A model generated the notes under the pieces. That model did no database searches. It had not been told where the DNA came from and saw nothing but the letters and a program-made list of their open reading frames with translations. The position numbers were made by a program, and so were the translations under genes. From Candidatus Latescibacterota bacterium (GTDB lineage Bacteria > Krumholzibacteriota > Krumholzibacteriia > WVZY01), in NCBI GenBank assembly GCA_011772205.1, contig WVZY01000057.1, forward strand, positions 132,190 to 196,189: a stretch of DNA of 64,000 bases, given 5' to 3'. This document shows, piece after piece, positions 16,922-25,006 of this stretch (positions are counted from its first letter, which is position 1; each line of letters begins with the position of its first letter).

Positions 16922-17524
16922 TTGGGAGTGAACGTTCGTCGCATTCTCATCGCAAGAGGGATGATCGTTTTGACGCTCATTCTTATCTTTTGTGTGGCTG
17001 GTATGTTCGTTTTTGGGTGCGGTGGGGCAAATACCCGGCACGCGGCGGAAAAAGATAAGATAGAGCGGGAAAAAGCAATCGAATTGACGGGAACGATTTC
17101 CGTAAGAGGCAGTGCCGCTGCTCCCATTATACTCTTGCAGGTGGATGATGGGATTGCTTATACGGTCCAAACATCGCAGGTCGGGCGTGAGCTGATGCGG
17201 CTCGAGGGCATGCGCGTGGTGGTCCAAGGGAATGCGCGGTCACCGGAGGGAAAGGGGCCCACGCTTCTCGATGTACACACATACCGCATCCTTCCCCTCG
17301 ATACGGGAGAAACGCCCGTCGTTGGCTGGATCAAGGGGAGCGAGGGAAGTTGCGTGCTCAAGGAGGAAGACGGGACGGAGTGGAAGCTCACGGGAGATCT
17401 CGCCTTGGTACTAATGGACTTCGACGGTGCAAAGGTGTGGGTGGTTGGCGAACGCAGCGAGACGGATCCCTCCAGCCGCGAGATCGTTGTGACAGGGTAT
17501 GGCATACTTGCTGAAGTTTATTGA
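16922..17524 (+). CDS. Lipoprotein of unknown function
   Basis: This 200-residue protein has a hydrophobic N-terminus ending in VFGC, a lipobox. The mature part has two similar beta-rich segments (YTVQTSQVGRELMRLEGMRV and WKLTGDLALVLMDFDGAKVW), suggesting a duplicated small OB-like fold that may bind a ligand or partner. It starts with TTG, supported by AGGAGG six bases upstream, and lies ten bases after the metallopeptidase stop, so the two share a transcript. No family was recognised with certainty. Confidence 0.65.
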   Translation: MGVNVRRILIARGMIVLTLILIFCVAGMFVFGCGGANTRHAAEKDKIEREKAIELTGTISVRGSAAAPIILLQVDDGIAYTVQTSQVGRELMRLEGMRVVVQGNARSPEGKGPTLLDVHTYRILPLDTGETPVVGWIKGSEGSCVLKEEDGTEWKLTGDLALVLMDFDGAKVWVVGERSETDPSSREIVVTGYGILAEVY

Positions 17525-17600
17525 GCGGGTGTTCGGAATTCGACAGGTTACTCTCCGCAAATTGCCTCTCTAAGTTCTTTGGAAAGAGGCGCTTCGTGCG

Positions 17601-17639
17601 TCAAGGGCGAATCGTCGGCATCGTGAGGCACGCCCTTGA
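17601..17639. promoter_or_regulatory. Inverted repeat TCAAGGGCG-N21-CGCCCTTGA, candidate enhancer (UAS)
   Basis: The nine-base arms are perfectly complementary. The centre is about 122 bases upstream of the start predicted from the sigma-54 promoter at 17716-17730. This is typical spacing for an EBP site and makes autoregulation of the downstream EBP plausible. Confidence 0.55.
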
Positions 17640-17715
17640 TATCGCTTGCTATCTTCACGCTTACCTAATCATTTGCAAAACAATCGGTTAAGTCTATGCT
17701 CCAACGGGACCTCAG

Positions 17716-17730
17716 TGGCACTGATCTTGC
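17716..17730 (+). promoter_or_regulatory. Consensus sigma-54 promoter TGGCAC-N5-TTGC
   Basis: The sequence TGGCACTGATCTTGC matches the -24/-12 consensus at every conserved base. The predicted start is near 17742, 70 bases before the start codon of the EBP at 17812. Confidence 0.75.
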
Positions 17731-17811
17731 GCGTATGGCCATTCACCCGAAATTCTCGGCTGCTGCACCTACGCCCCTTTTGGCCCAGGTTTCGAAGAGA
17801 GTCGCTTCAAT

Positions 17812-18816
17812 ATGTTGAACTCCCTTTTCTCGCAGCTGCAACCCCCGATCGTGGGTTCGTCTCCGGTGGCCGAACGGCTCCGTCGGCTGGCGGATAAGCT
17901 CGCAAATACGTCGGTCTCTGTCCTGATTACCGGCGAGAGCGGTGTGGGCAAAGAGTTATTTGCCAGACGCCTCCACTACAGCAGTCCGAGAAGCAACAAG
18001 CCATTTGTGGCTGTAAATTGCGCTTCTCTAAGCGCTGGCATTCTGGAAAGTGAGCTGTTCGGGCACGACAAGGGGGCGTTCACGGGAGCTATCCGATCGC
18101 ACGCAGGTCTATTCGAACAGGCGAATGGCGGGACGCTCTTTCTCGATGAAATCGGCGAAATCGCCCCCTTCATTCAGGCAAAACTACTAAGAGTGCTCCA
18201 GGAACGCGAGGTCCGGAGGATGGGGGGCGCTGTTGTTCGGCGTGTTGATGTCCGAATCATATGCGCGACAAACGCCAATCTTGCGAAAAAAGTCGAAGAA
18301 GGCGCCTTTCGGGAGGATATCTATTATCGAATAAATGTCGTACAGGTTCGGGTTCCGCCCCTGCGTGAGCGGGTGCAAGACATCGATGATTTCATCGACC
18401 ATTACTTCAAAAGGCAATGCCTCCCACCCCCTCTTTTGTCCGACGACGCCCGCAACCTTCTTTATCAATACGAGTGGCCGGGCAACTTCAGAGAGCTCGA
18501 AAACGAACTCGAGCGTCTTACCGCCCTCTACGATGATGTTCGGGAAATCACAGCGAACATGGTCTCCGAACGGATCATACATAGGGAGGATGCCGGTTCA
18601 CTCGATCTCCATAGATTTTATGAAACACCGCTTCCGAAGGCGGTGGAATATCTCGAAGAGCGCCTCTTGAAGTACGCGCTGGCAAGATCCAATTGGAACA
18701 AGACCCAGACGGCAAGGGTGCTCGGCCTCTCCCGCCAAGGTCTTCTGAAGAAAATCAAGCGTTACGGCATCCAACGGCAAGGTTATGTCGTCGGCGAAGA
18801 AGACGGGCCGTCTTAG
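17812..18816 (+). CDS. Single-domain (PspF-like) sigma-54 enhancer-binding protein
   Basis: This 334-residue protein has only an AAA+ domain and a Fis-type HTH, the architecture of PspF and other EBPs without an attached sensor. Walker A is GESGVGKE (residue 41), the sigma-54 contact loop is an intact GAFTGA (88) and Walker B is LFLDEIGE (109). The HTH reads [20 protein letters not shown]. All motifs needed for ATP hydrolysis and sigma-54 contact are present, so activity is probably set by a partner protein. The gene has its own sigma-54 promoter and an upstream inverted repeat. No in-frame sensor domain exists upstream. Confidence 0.88.
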   Translation: MLNSLFSQLQPPIVGSSPVAERLRRLADKLANTSVSVLITGESGVGKELFARRLHYSSPRSNKPFVAVNCASLSAGILESELFGHDKGAFTGAIRSHAGLFEQANGGTLFLDEIGEIAPFIQAKLLRVLQEREVRRMGGAVVRRVDVRIICATNANLAKKVEEGAFREDIYYRINVVQVRVPPLRERVQDIDDFIDHYFKRQCLPPPLLSDDARNLLYQYEWPGNFRELENELERLTALYDDVREITANMVSERIIHREDAGSLDLHRFYETPLPKAVEYLEERLLKYALARSNWNKTQTARVLGLSRQGLLKKIKRYGIQRQGYVVGEEDGPS

Positions 18817-18850
18817 CGCGGCCTATCTCTCGGACACGCCATGCCGAGCG

Positions 18851-18879
18851 TTTACATTTCCGGACCTTTAGGATAGAAT
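18851..18879 (+). promoter_or_regulatory. Sigma-70-type promoter of the oxidoreductase-lnt pair
   Basis: TTTACA, 17 bases, TAGAAT, five of six matches in each element, about 80 bases before the ATG at 18959. Confidence 0.65.
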
Positions 18880-18958
18880 CGTGATCAAGCAACGAGCCCT
18901 CGAGGTCAGAGTGAAAGAACGGCAATCACCGTGAACAATCCCATGAAAGGATTGGCAG

Positions 18959-19975
18959 ATGGCTGAGAAACAGGTTCGGGTGGCGGTCATAGGCGGCGGG
19001 CATGTTGCCCAGATTGCCCATTTTCCGGCCTACCAAAATAATCCAAATGCGAAGCTCGTCGCGCTCGTCGACGAAGACCCCATGAAAGGCGAGCGGCTGA
19101 AGGAGCAATTCGGCTTCGAACGCTTCTATGAGGATGCCACCGAGATGCTGGAGAAAGAAGATATCGACGCTGTAGACATCTGCACACCGAATTACCTTCA
19201 TGCGCCGATGGCCGTAGCCGCGCTGAGGTCCGGCCGGCACGTGCTGTGCGAAAAACCCCTTGCACGAACCACTGCGGAGGCCGAACGGATGGTGAGAACG
19301 GCGGAGGAGTGTGACCGGATCCTCATGGTTGCGCTCAACAACCGGTTTCGTGAGGACGTCAAGATCCTGAGAACGCTTGTCAAGCGAAAGGAGCTCGGCG
19401 CCGTCCAGTATGTCAAGGCCGGCTGGCTTAGAAAGAGCAAGGAGTGGGGGGAGCGTATATGGTTGACCGAGAAGGGGAAGGCGGGTGGGGGCGTGCTCCT
19501 CGACCTCGGAATTCCTTTGCTCGATCTGGCTTGCTGGATCGCCGACTTGAAAGACGCCACCAGGGTGAACTGCAGCACATTCGGCAGCGAAGAGAAAGGG
19601 GACGTGGAAGAATCCGCTTGCGCCATGATCAATTTTGCTGGAGGGGCTTGTCTCACACTCGAAGTGAGCTGGAACTTCCGCGAACCCAAGGACATCTCGT
19701 ACATACAGATACTTGGGAGCCATGGAGGAGCCAATGTGCACCCTCTACGGATTCATAAAGTGCTCCACGGGCAACTCGTCGATGTGACACCGGCTTTGAC
19801 GTCCCAGAAGAACTACTACAAGGAGAGCTACCGGCTGGAGATCGATCATTTCATAGAGTGCGTGCAGAAAAAGAAAACGCCCCTCACATCGGGTAACGAA
19901 GCGCTGCCTATGCTTCGGATCTGCGATGCAATGTATGAATCTGCCAAAAGTGGAAAAGAAATACGTCTCGATTAA
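18959..19975 (+). CDS. Gfo/Idh/MocA-family NAD(P)-dependent oxidoreductase
   Basis: This 338-residue protein has an N-terminal Rossmann fold (VRVAVIGGGHVAQIAHFPAY), the family motif HVLCEKPLART with the catalytic Lys, and a C-terminal alpha/beta dimerisation domain (GGGVLLDLGIPLLDLACW). Members oxidise or reduce sugars and related polyols. The substrate cannot be read from sequence. AAAGG lies upstream of the ATG. Its stop overlaps the start of lnt (TAATG), so the two are translationally coupled, although no functional link is obvious. Confidence 0.87.
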   Translation: MAEKQVRVAVIGGGHVAQIAHFPAYQNNPNAKLVALVDEDPMKGERLKEQFGFERFYEDATEMLEKEDIDAVDICTPNYLHAPMAVAALRSGRHVLCEKPLARTTAEAERMVRTAEECDRILMVALNNRFREDVKILRTLVKRKELGAVQYVKAGWLRKSKEWGERIWLTEKGKAGGGVLLDLGIPLLDLACWIADLKDATRVNCSTFGSEEKGDVEESACAMINFAGGACLTLEVSWNFREPKDISYIQILGSHGGANVHPLRIHKVLHGQLVDVTPALTSQKNYYKESYRLEIDHFIECVQKKKTPLTSGNEALPMLRICDAMYESAKSGKEIRLD

Positions 19976-21528
19976 TGAAGCGACAGCTCTTAAAATGGCT
20001 CCCCCCGCTCCCGCTCATCTTCCCAGCGCTTCTCTCCGGTGCGTTGCTCTCTGCGGCGTTCCCGCCAATCGCGCTCGGAGGAATCACCTTCGTTGCGCTC
20101 ATCCCACTTATCGTTTCTCTTTACCGCAAACCGTGGACGCGTGGTGAAGCATTCCGGGCTGGATTCTTTTTCGGGCTGATCTTTTTTCTGCTGCTCCTGT
20201 GGTGGATCGTCAAGCTCCTGCCTTGGGCGAACGTCACCATTCCGTGGCTGATGACACCGGCTTTGATTCTTCTCGTTCTCTATCTCTCACTGTACCCAGC
20301 TTTTTTCTGTCTTTTGCTCGTCACAATCGGGCGCGGCAAACTGGCGCCGGGATTTTTCGTGGCACCCGCTCTTTGGACGCTTCTGGAAATCATCCGCTCG
20401 CGAGGAGAGCTGGGATTCCCCTGGGGGGTTATCGGGTACGGGTTGTCGCGGCATGTGAATTTCATCCAGGGAGCGGCGTGGGTGGGGCTGTTTGGCGTTG
20501 GGTTTATCGTGGTCCTCATCAGTTTTGTCTTTAGCGCGGCTTTCGTCCAGCGCGAGATCTTCAGGAAAATTGTTTTTCTGGCCGTTGGTGCCGGCATGGT
20601 CGCTGCCCTGGGCTTGCATGGATGGAAAGTGGCTTCCGGCTTTCCGTTGGAAGAGCACGCCAGGGAGGTCTCGGTAGCTGTGATCCAACCCAACGTGTCT
20701 CTCAAGATCAAGTGGGATCCGGCGTTTAGGGATTCCATTCTCTCGTTGACCGAGCGGCTGTCACGAATCGCAGCAAGCGCAAATCCAGGCCTTATCATAT
20801 TCCCCGAGACTTCAGCGCCTGTTTACATCCACTATGAAAAGGAAGTCAAAAAGCTGCTGACATCGCTTGTGCGTGACATCGACACACCGATATACATCGG
20901 CTTTCTCGATGCCCGGCGCGACTGGCCGGATAAGAATCTCAACATATACAATTCGTCCGGCCTTTTTACACCGGATGGGAGGCTCGAGAAGTACGACAAG
21001 ACGCACCTGCTTCCGTTTGGGGAAGCGCTGCCGTTGAGCTGGAAGTTCCGCTTCTTGAAAAAAATAAATTTTGGCCAGGCGAACTTCCAGCCAGGCAAAC
21101 TTGCTCCTCCAATCGATAGCAGGATCGGCTCTCTTGGCCCGCTCATCTGTTTCGAATCTATTTTTCCCGAACTCTCGCGCAGGTATGCCCGTGCCGGAGC
21201 GGATTTCTTCGTGAACATCACCAACGACGGCTGGTTCGGCAACTCACCCGGGCCGTATCAACACGCAGAGATGTGCGTCTTCAGGGCCGTAGAGAACCGG
21301 CGCTACCTGCTGCGGAGCGCAAACACTGGCGTATCGATGGTCGTAAATCCCGTGGGTTCGGTGGCAAGTGCTCTTGAAATGGATAGGGAAGGGATGCTCG
21401 TCGAAAAAGTGCGGGCTATCAAAGGTCAGACGTTCTACACACGCGCTGGAGAATGGCCTGTGGTGATTGCATCGCTTCTGCTTTTGATCATCGGAGCAGT
21501 CGTTGCGCGGCGGTCTTTGAAGACGTAG
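19975..21528 (+). CDS. lnt: Apolipoprotein N-acyltransferase
   Basis: This 517-residue inner-membrane enzyme adds the third acyl chain to lipoproteins. The N-terminal half holds several transmembrane helices. The C-terminal half is a nitrilase domain with the triad visible: Glu in IIFPETSAP (about 278), Lys in EKYDKTHLLPFGE (about 342) and Cys in GPLICFES (about 392). A further helix closes the protein. Its presence fits the many predicted lipoproteins in this window. The start codon overlaps the stop of the oxidoreductase gene. Confidence 0.93.
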   Translation: MKRQLLKWLPPLPLIFPALLSGALLSAAFPPIALGGITFVALIPLIVSLYRKPWTRGEAFRAGFFFGLIFFLLLLWWIVKLLPWANVTIPWLMTPALILLVLYLSLYPAFFCLLLVTIGRGKLAPGFFVAPALWTLLEIIRSRGELGFPWGVIGYGLSRHVNFIQGAAWVGLFGVGFIVVLISFVFSAAFVQREIFRKIVFLAVGAGMVAALGLHGWKVASGFPLEEHAREVSVAVIQPNVSLKIKWDPAFRDSILSLTERLSRIAASANPGLIIFPETSAPVYIHYEKEVKKLLTSLVRDIDTPIYIGFLDARRDWPDKNLNIYNSSGLFTPDGRLEKYDKTHLLPFGEALPLSWKFRFLKKINFGQANFQPGKLAPPIDSRIGSLGPLICFESIFPELSRRYARAGADFFVNITNDGWFGNSPGPYQHAEMCVFRAVENRRYLLRSANTGVSMVVNPVGSVASALEMDREGMLVEKVRAIKGQTFYTRAGEWPVVIASLLLLIIGAVVARRSLKT

Positions 21529-21561
21529 TCTCGTATGCCGGAGAGAACAGCGACACGAACG

Positions 21562-21993
21562 TTAGTCCGTCTTATCCTCTCCAAACACTTCCCGAGCCTT
21601 ATCACGAAGGCGCTCTTTTGCGTTCTCCACTTGCTGCAGGGCTTCTCTCAGCTCTTCCAGTTCGGAAGATCTCACTTTCAACCCTTCGCGAATAAAGAGA
21701 GCGGCCGCTTCAGAACGGCTCTTTACATAACCCGTTTGCACCCAGTCATCGAGGGCTTTGCTGCTTTCCTCGTCGATTCGAACCATGACGGTTTGATCCC
21801 GGGCGGATTGCCCCATCTCCTGGACGCTCACTTTTAGATCAGGAGCAATGCACACCATTTTCTTGCAGAAACTCTCCATGTCGCCGGAGCAGAGCGTGTC
21901 CGGGTCAATGCCTTTCTCACGGAGTTTCTCGCTGATCATTTGCCAGATGCCCGAATGGGAAGCATGCGCATGATCATCAGGGCAGCACATCAT
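21562..21993 (-). CDS. Ribbon-helix-helix regulator with Cys/His-rich N-terminus
   Basis: This protein of about 143 residues combines a Cys/His-rich N-terminal segment (MMCCPDDHAHASHSG), a short helical region with further Cys (TLCSGDMESFCKKMVC) and a ribbon-helix-helix DNA-binding domain (QTVMVRIDEESSKALDDWVQ). A long C-terminal coiled coil follows. The metal-ligand-like residues suggest metal or redox sensing, but this is inference. GAGAGGAAACCT precedes the ATG chosen. Nested palindromes overlap its promoter, indicating autorepression. It is convergent with lnt. Confidence 0.7.
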   Translation of the reverse strand: MMCCPDDHAHASHSGIWQMISEKLREKGIDPDTLCSGDMESFCKKMVCIAPDLKVSVQEMGQSARDQTVMVRIDEESSKALDDWVQTGYVKSRSEAAALFIREGLKVRSSELEELREALQQVENAKERLRDKAREVFGEDKTD

Positions 21994-22005
21994 AGGTTTC
22001 CTCTC

Positions 22006-22044
22006 TTGTAATAGTTGTATATGTAACACGATTACATATTACAA
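22006..22044. promoter_or_regulatory. Nested palindromic operator of the RHH regulator
   Basis: Outer arms TTGTAATA (22006-22013) and TATTACAA (22037-22044) are perfect complements. Inner arms ATATGTAA (22019-22026) and TTACATAT (22032-22039) are too. The element covers the -10 box and the transcription start, and ends just before the ribosome site of the RHH gene. Confidence 0.65.
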
Positions 22045-22064
22045 TGTGTTGCTTTCTCTGTCAA
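22036..22064 (-). promoter_or_regulatory. Sigma-70-type promoter of the RHH regulator gene
   Basis: TTGACA, 17 bases, TAATAT on the minus strand. The -10 lies inside the outer palindrome arm, so operator occupancy would block polymerase. Confidence 0.65.
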
Positions 22065-22210
22065 GCAAGAAATAATAGGCGCTTTCTTCAGGGTGGTGAT
22101 CCAGCTAATACCCAGCAATTAAATCGATTATGTGTCTTCAGAAGGGAGTATCTTAGCTAATGGGAGGGACGTTATTCGATTAAATATGTTGTGCTAAAGA
22201 GGAATTCTGG

Positions 22211-22770
22211 TCACCCAAAGGGATAGTTTATCTGCTTCTGGATCTGCTCGCGAATTGTACGCCCGGCAATCTCCTCGCAAAGAAAGAGGCCAAGATCGAT
22301 AGACGATGTCACACCACGGGCCGTGATGATGTTCCCGCTCCTGATGACCCGCTTGTCGCTGATTTTGGAGGCGTACTTTGGAGCAATTCGTAAGCATTCG
22401 GGTGTGTCGTGGCCGTTTTGCCATCCAGTAAACCGGCGGCGCCGAGAAGCAAGGATCCGGTGCATACAGAGGCGATCAAATCGCTGTCCTTCGCTGTGCG
22501 AATCCACTCCACGAACTTTCCGTCATGAATGAGATCACGAGTGGTGATACCACCGGGAACAACAACGACTTTAAAACCATTTAGTGGCCGCCCAATCGTT
22601 GTAGGGGTGTATTTTTGGCCCAGGGAATCGGTCACTTCTTTGGTTACAGCGCAGAGATCCCAGACGAGATCTGGAATGAACCCCATGGTCTTCAATCGAG
22701 CTACGGGCTCCAGCGCTCCAACGAAGTCCAGCGCTGTCATGCCATTGAATATGACGTAACCGAATTTCAC
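22211..22770 (-). pseudogene. DJ-1/PfpI-family protein (isonitrile hydratase-like), frameshifted
   Basis: The first frame (22770 down to about 22380) encodes a DJ-1/PfpI domain beginning MKFGYVIFNGMTALDFVG, with the nucleophile elbow SVCTGSLLLGAAGLLDG. It then loses homology after THPNAYELL. The family sequence resumes in another frame as APKYASKISDKRVIRSGNII to INYPFG (stop at 22211). A single missing base near 22378-22386 explains both pieces. The class includes isonitrile hydratases and ThiJ-like proteins. Translation begins at GTG with a weak ribosome site. It may be a real inactivation or an assembly error. Confidence 0.75.
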
Positions 22771-22887
22771 GGTCGTTGCGGAGCGAAGTACAGAAGATTT
22801 ACTGATATTGAATAGATGAATGTTTTCGAACTAGATGAAGTTCGCTTGCAGCCCTATATCCGTCTAATTCAAGAGATGCCATATCGC

Positions 22888-23490
22888 TCAATCGGACAAG
22901 CTTTCAGCCCAATACAGACTTTTGATTCTCCCCCACGTCGAGGTCTCTACTGAAATTGGCTCCGTCTCGATCACGATGTCCAAGGATAGTTCCGAGTTGT
23001 AAAGAAACGTGCCGGGCCAGTCCGGATTCGCCTGCCAGAGACCGGCGAAAGCGTTGTAATGCCCGGGATCCGGGTAGGTTCCTTGGAGGGGAATCACTTG
23101 GTCCCACGTCATCGTGAAAATCTCGCACTCCCCCGGTAACAGCGTAAAAGCCTGCGGGGGCAAGTACGTCGTTTCCGGGTAGAAATAGATCGCTGCATCG
23201 TAACAACCCGGTTGATCGAGTGCGGAGCAGCTGTCCGGGTAGATCACAAAGGCATGATTGGGATCATGAATAAAGGCGTCGAAACTGACTGTGTCCGTGC
23301 CCACGTTTTCGACCACGTAGTAGAAGTGGATGGTATCTCCGTGGATATAAACGAATTTCTCCATGGCGAACTTATAAGTAATACTATTTTCCGTTCGAGT
23401 GGCTTGGTTTTGGTACCCTGGCGGAAGGGAACAGTCATTCGTGGAAGAAACGGACAGGGAGAGTACTAACAGGAATGGCACAAAGTTCAT
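22888..23490 (-). CDS. Secreted BsuPI-like beta-sandwich protein with C-terminal TWGRIKSLY signature
   Basis: This 200-residue protein has a short signal peptide (MNFVPFLLVLSLSVSS). A beta-sandwich domain follows that resembles the intracellular proteinase inhibitor (BsuPI) fold: YYVVENVGTDTVSFDAF, then AFTLLPGECEIFTMTWDQV. The C-terminus is VETSTWGRIKSLYWAESLSD, the same signature seen at 4302-4871. A strong GGAGGTGAG precedes the ATG. The Cys residues may form disulfides after export. BsuPI-like folds often serve as protein-binding modules, so the inhibitor label is only structural. Confidence 0.7.
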   Translation of the reverse strand: MNFVPFLLVLSLSVSSTNDCSLPPGYQNQATRTENSITYKFAMEKFVYIHGDTIHFYYVVENVGTDTVSFDAFIHDPNHAFVIYPDSCSALDQPGCYDAAIYFYPETTYLPPQAFTLLPGECEIFTMTWDQVIPLQGTYPDPGHYNAFAGLWQANPDWPGTFLYNSELSLDIVIETEPISVETSTWGRIKSLYWAESLSD

Positions 23491-23542
23491 AGGAGCTCAC
23501 CTCCCCCGATTCTCTTGAGCTGCAATTTGAGAGACCGTTAAT

Positions 23543-23571
23543 ATTCTAGCATAGTGACTGTCTAGAAGCAA
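23543..23571 (-). promoter_or_regulatory. Extended -10 promoter of the BsuPI-like secreted protein
   Basis: TTGCTT, 17 bases, TAGAAT on the minus strand with a TGC before the -10, about 50 bases upstream of the ATG. The gene at 4302-4871, which carries the same C-terminal signature, also has a TGC-type extended -10. Confidence 0.5.
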
Positions 23572-23694
23572 TTCTTCATCTAAACCTTTCCGTGGACTCC
23601 ATAAATGAGTGCAGGCCTTGACTTGATCGCGGCGAGGCGGTTTTTCGACGTATCAAGCCAGGTGATGCGCCTGGCGAAGCCGATCCCGAACGGG

Positions 23695-24858
23695 CTAATC
23701 AATACCGAGTTTCTTGCGGATGTCTCTTGGGAGCCCGTCTTTGTGGACCATGATGAAAAGTGCTTTTGCGCGGATGTAGTTCTCGGAGAAATACTCGAGA
23801 CTCTTGTATGGGCCGTCCTCGGGGCCGACCGAATCCTTAGTGAAATAGAACTTCTTGCCTTTCTCGTCTTTAGCGATCCCCACTCCATGCACGAGATGCT
23901 GATCGAAGGTCCTCCAGTTCTCCAGCATCGTATCCCGTGCATCCTGGTCGATAACTCCTGCCTCCAATTCGGGCTCCAGCTCACAATAGCCTTTCTTGCT
24001 TTTGTAGAGCTCGGTCGTTGTGTGGAGATCGAAAACGAGCGAGAATCCGTTTTCAAGCGCGTGGTCGATGATTCCAATGAATTGATCGATTTTGACATTG
24101 TAGTAATTGCTATAATGGAGCCAATTGTCTTGAATGGTCAATTCTCCGGTTCCGTACAGCGGTAGAAACGAATACGATGTCACTTCGATATAGTCATCAT
24201 AGGGGAGCGCCAGGACCTCATCGGCGAATTCCTTTGGAGTCATCTTGCGGCCTTTGTATTGGATCGATTTCGGCACAGGCCCTGTATGATTGTCCAGAAT
24301 GTCTTTCATGTCGTCGAGCCATCTGCTGCTGAGTTTTCCATCGATCCATTTGCTGGACAGGTTTTCACCTTTACCGACTTCGACGACCGATTTCATTACG
24401 CCGTTTAGGAGCTTATACATCTCTCGATGGTTGTGCGCTGCATCTCCCGGCAGGAGGCCGCTGTAATCGGTGAGCCGGACGGTTCCATATTTTTTCATTA
24501 TGTGAATCACATCGTGTGGAAGCCCACCTTGCTTGAAGACGCCGTGACCGTGCATGCGGACGTTTCGCTGTGCTTTTTCCAAATAGGCGTGATAGGCAAT
24601 GTATATCTGTGACAGTTCGAGTTCGCCTCTGCCCAGGCGATAAGCTTCGGACTCGAGTAACGAGGTCGTGCTGAACGACCAGCATGTTCCCGTCTTGCCC
24701 TGGGATTTGTACGGAGTTCTCCATACTTCTTTGATGATCGTGAACTCTTTTTTCGGGGCCTGTTCTTGCTCCTGAACCGCAGTCCCGGCATCGGAGTAAG
24801 CAATCGAACAAAGCAATAGGCAGAGAGTAACAATAAGCTTCAAAACATCTTTTCGCAT
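23695..24858 (-). CDS. Exported C1B-type aminopeptidase C (bleomycin hydrolase-like)
   Basis: This protein of about 387 residues has a signal peptide (MRKDVLKLIVTLCLLLCSIAYS). Its papain-like domain shows the catalytic Cys in SQGKTGTCWSFS and the catalytic His in DQHLVHGVGI. It ends with the family tail IMVHKDGLPRDIRKKLGID. The third catalytic residue, normally Asn in KNSWG, is replaced: the sequence is TKDSVG. That may reduce or alter activity. The start is the sixteenth codon of the ORF because AAGGG lies seven bases upstream. Related exported forms are common in Bacteroidota-like genomes. Confidence 0.82.
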   Translation of the reverse strand: MRKDVLKLIVTLCLLLCSIAYSDAGTAVQEQEQAPKKEFTIIKEVWRTPYKSQGKTGTCWSFSTTSLLESEAYRLGRGELELSQIYIAYHAYLEKAQRNVRMHGHGVFKQGGLPHDVIHIMKKYGTVRLTDYSGLLPGDAAHNHREMYKLLNGVMKSVVEVGKGENLSSKWIDGKLSSRWLDDMKDILDNHTGPVPKSIQYKGRKMTPKEFADEVLALPYDDYIEVTSYSFLPLYGTGELTIQDNWLHYSNYYNVKIDQFIGIIDHALENGFSLVFDLHTTTELYKSKKGYCELEPELEAGVIDQDARDTMLENWRTFDQHLVHGVGIAKDEKGKKFYFTKDSVGPEDGPYKSLEYFSENYIRAKALFIMVHKDGLPRDIRKKLGID

Positions 24859-25006
24859 ATCCAATCCCTTCTTTTGGAACAATTTGTTTTTATCAACACT
24901 CAAAAATCAACGGGAGTCGTGAGCGAGGCCCTGGAAGTATCCGGCATGGATCAGAGTCCATCAGGTTTGATCTTGTGGGCTTGCTGTCAATCCCTTTGTT
25001 CGCCCG

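Noticed and set aside
17646-17897. ORF overlapping the start of the third EBP
   Set aside because: It contains the sigma-54 promoter and then runs in another frame into the EBP gene, with no family resemblance. It does not encode a missing sensor domain.
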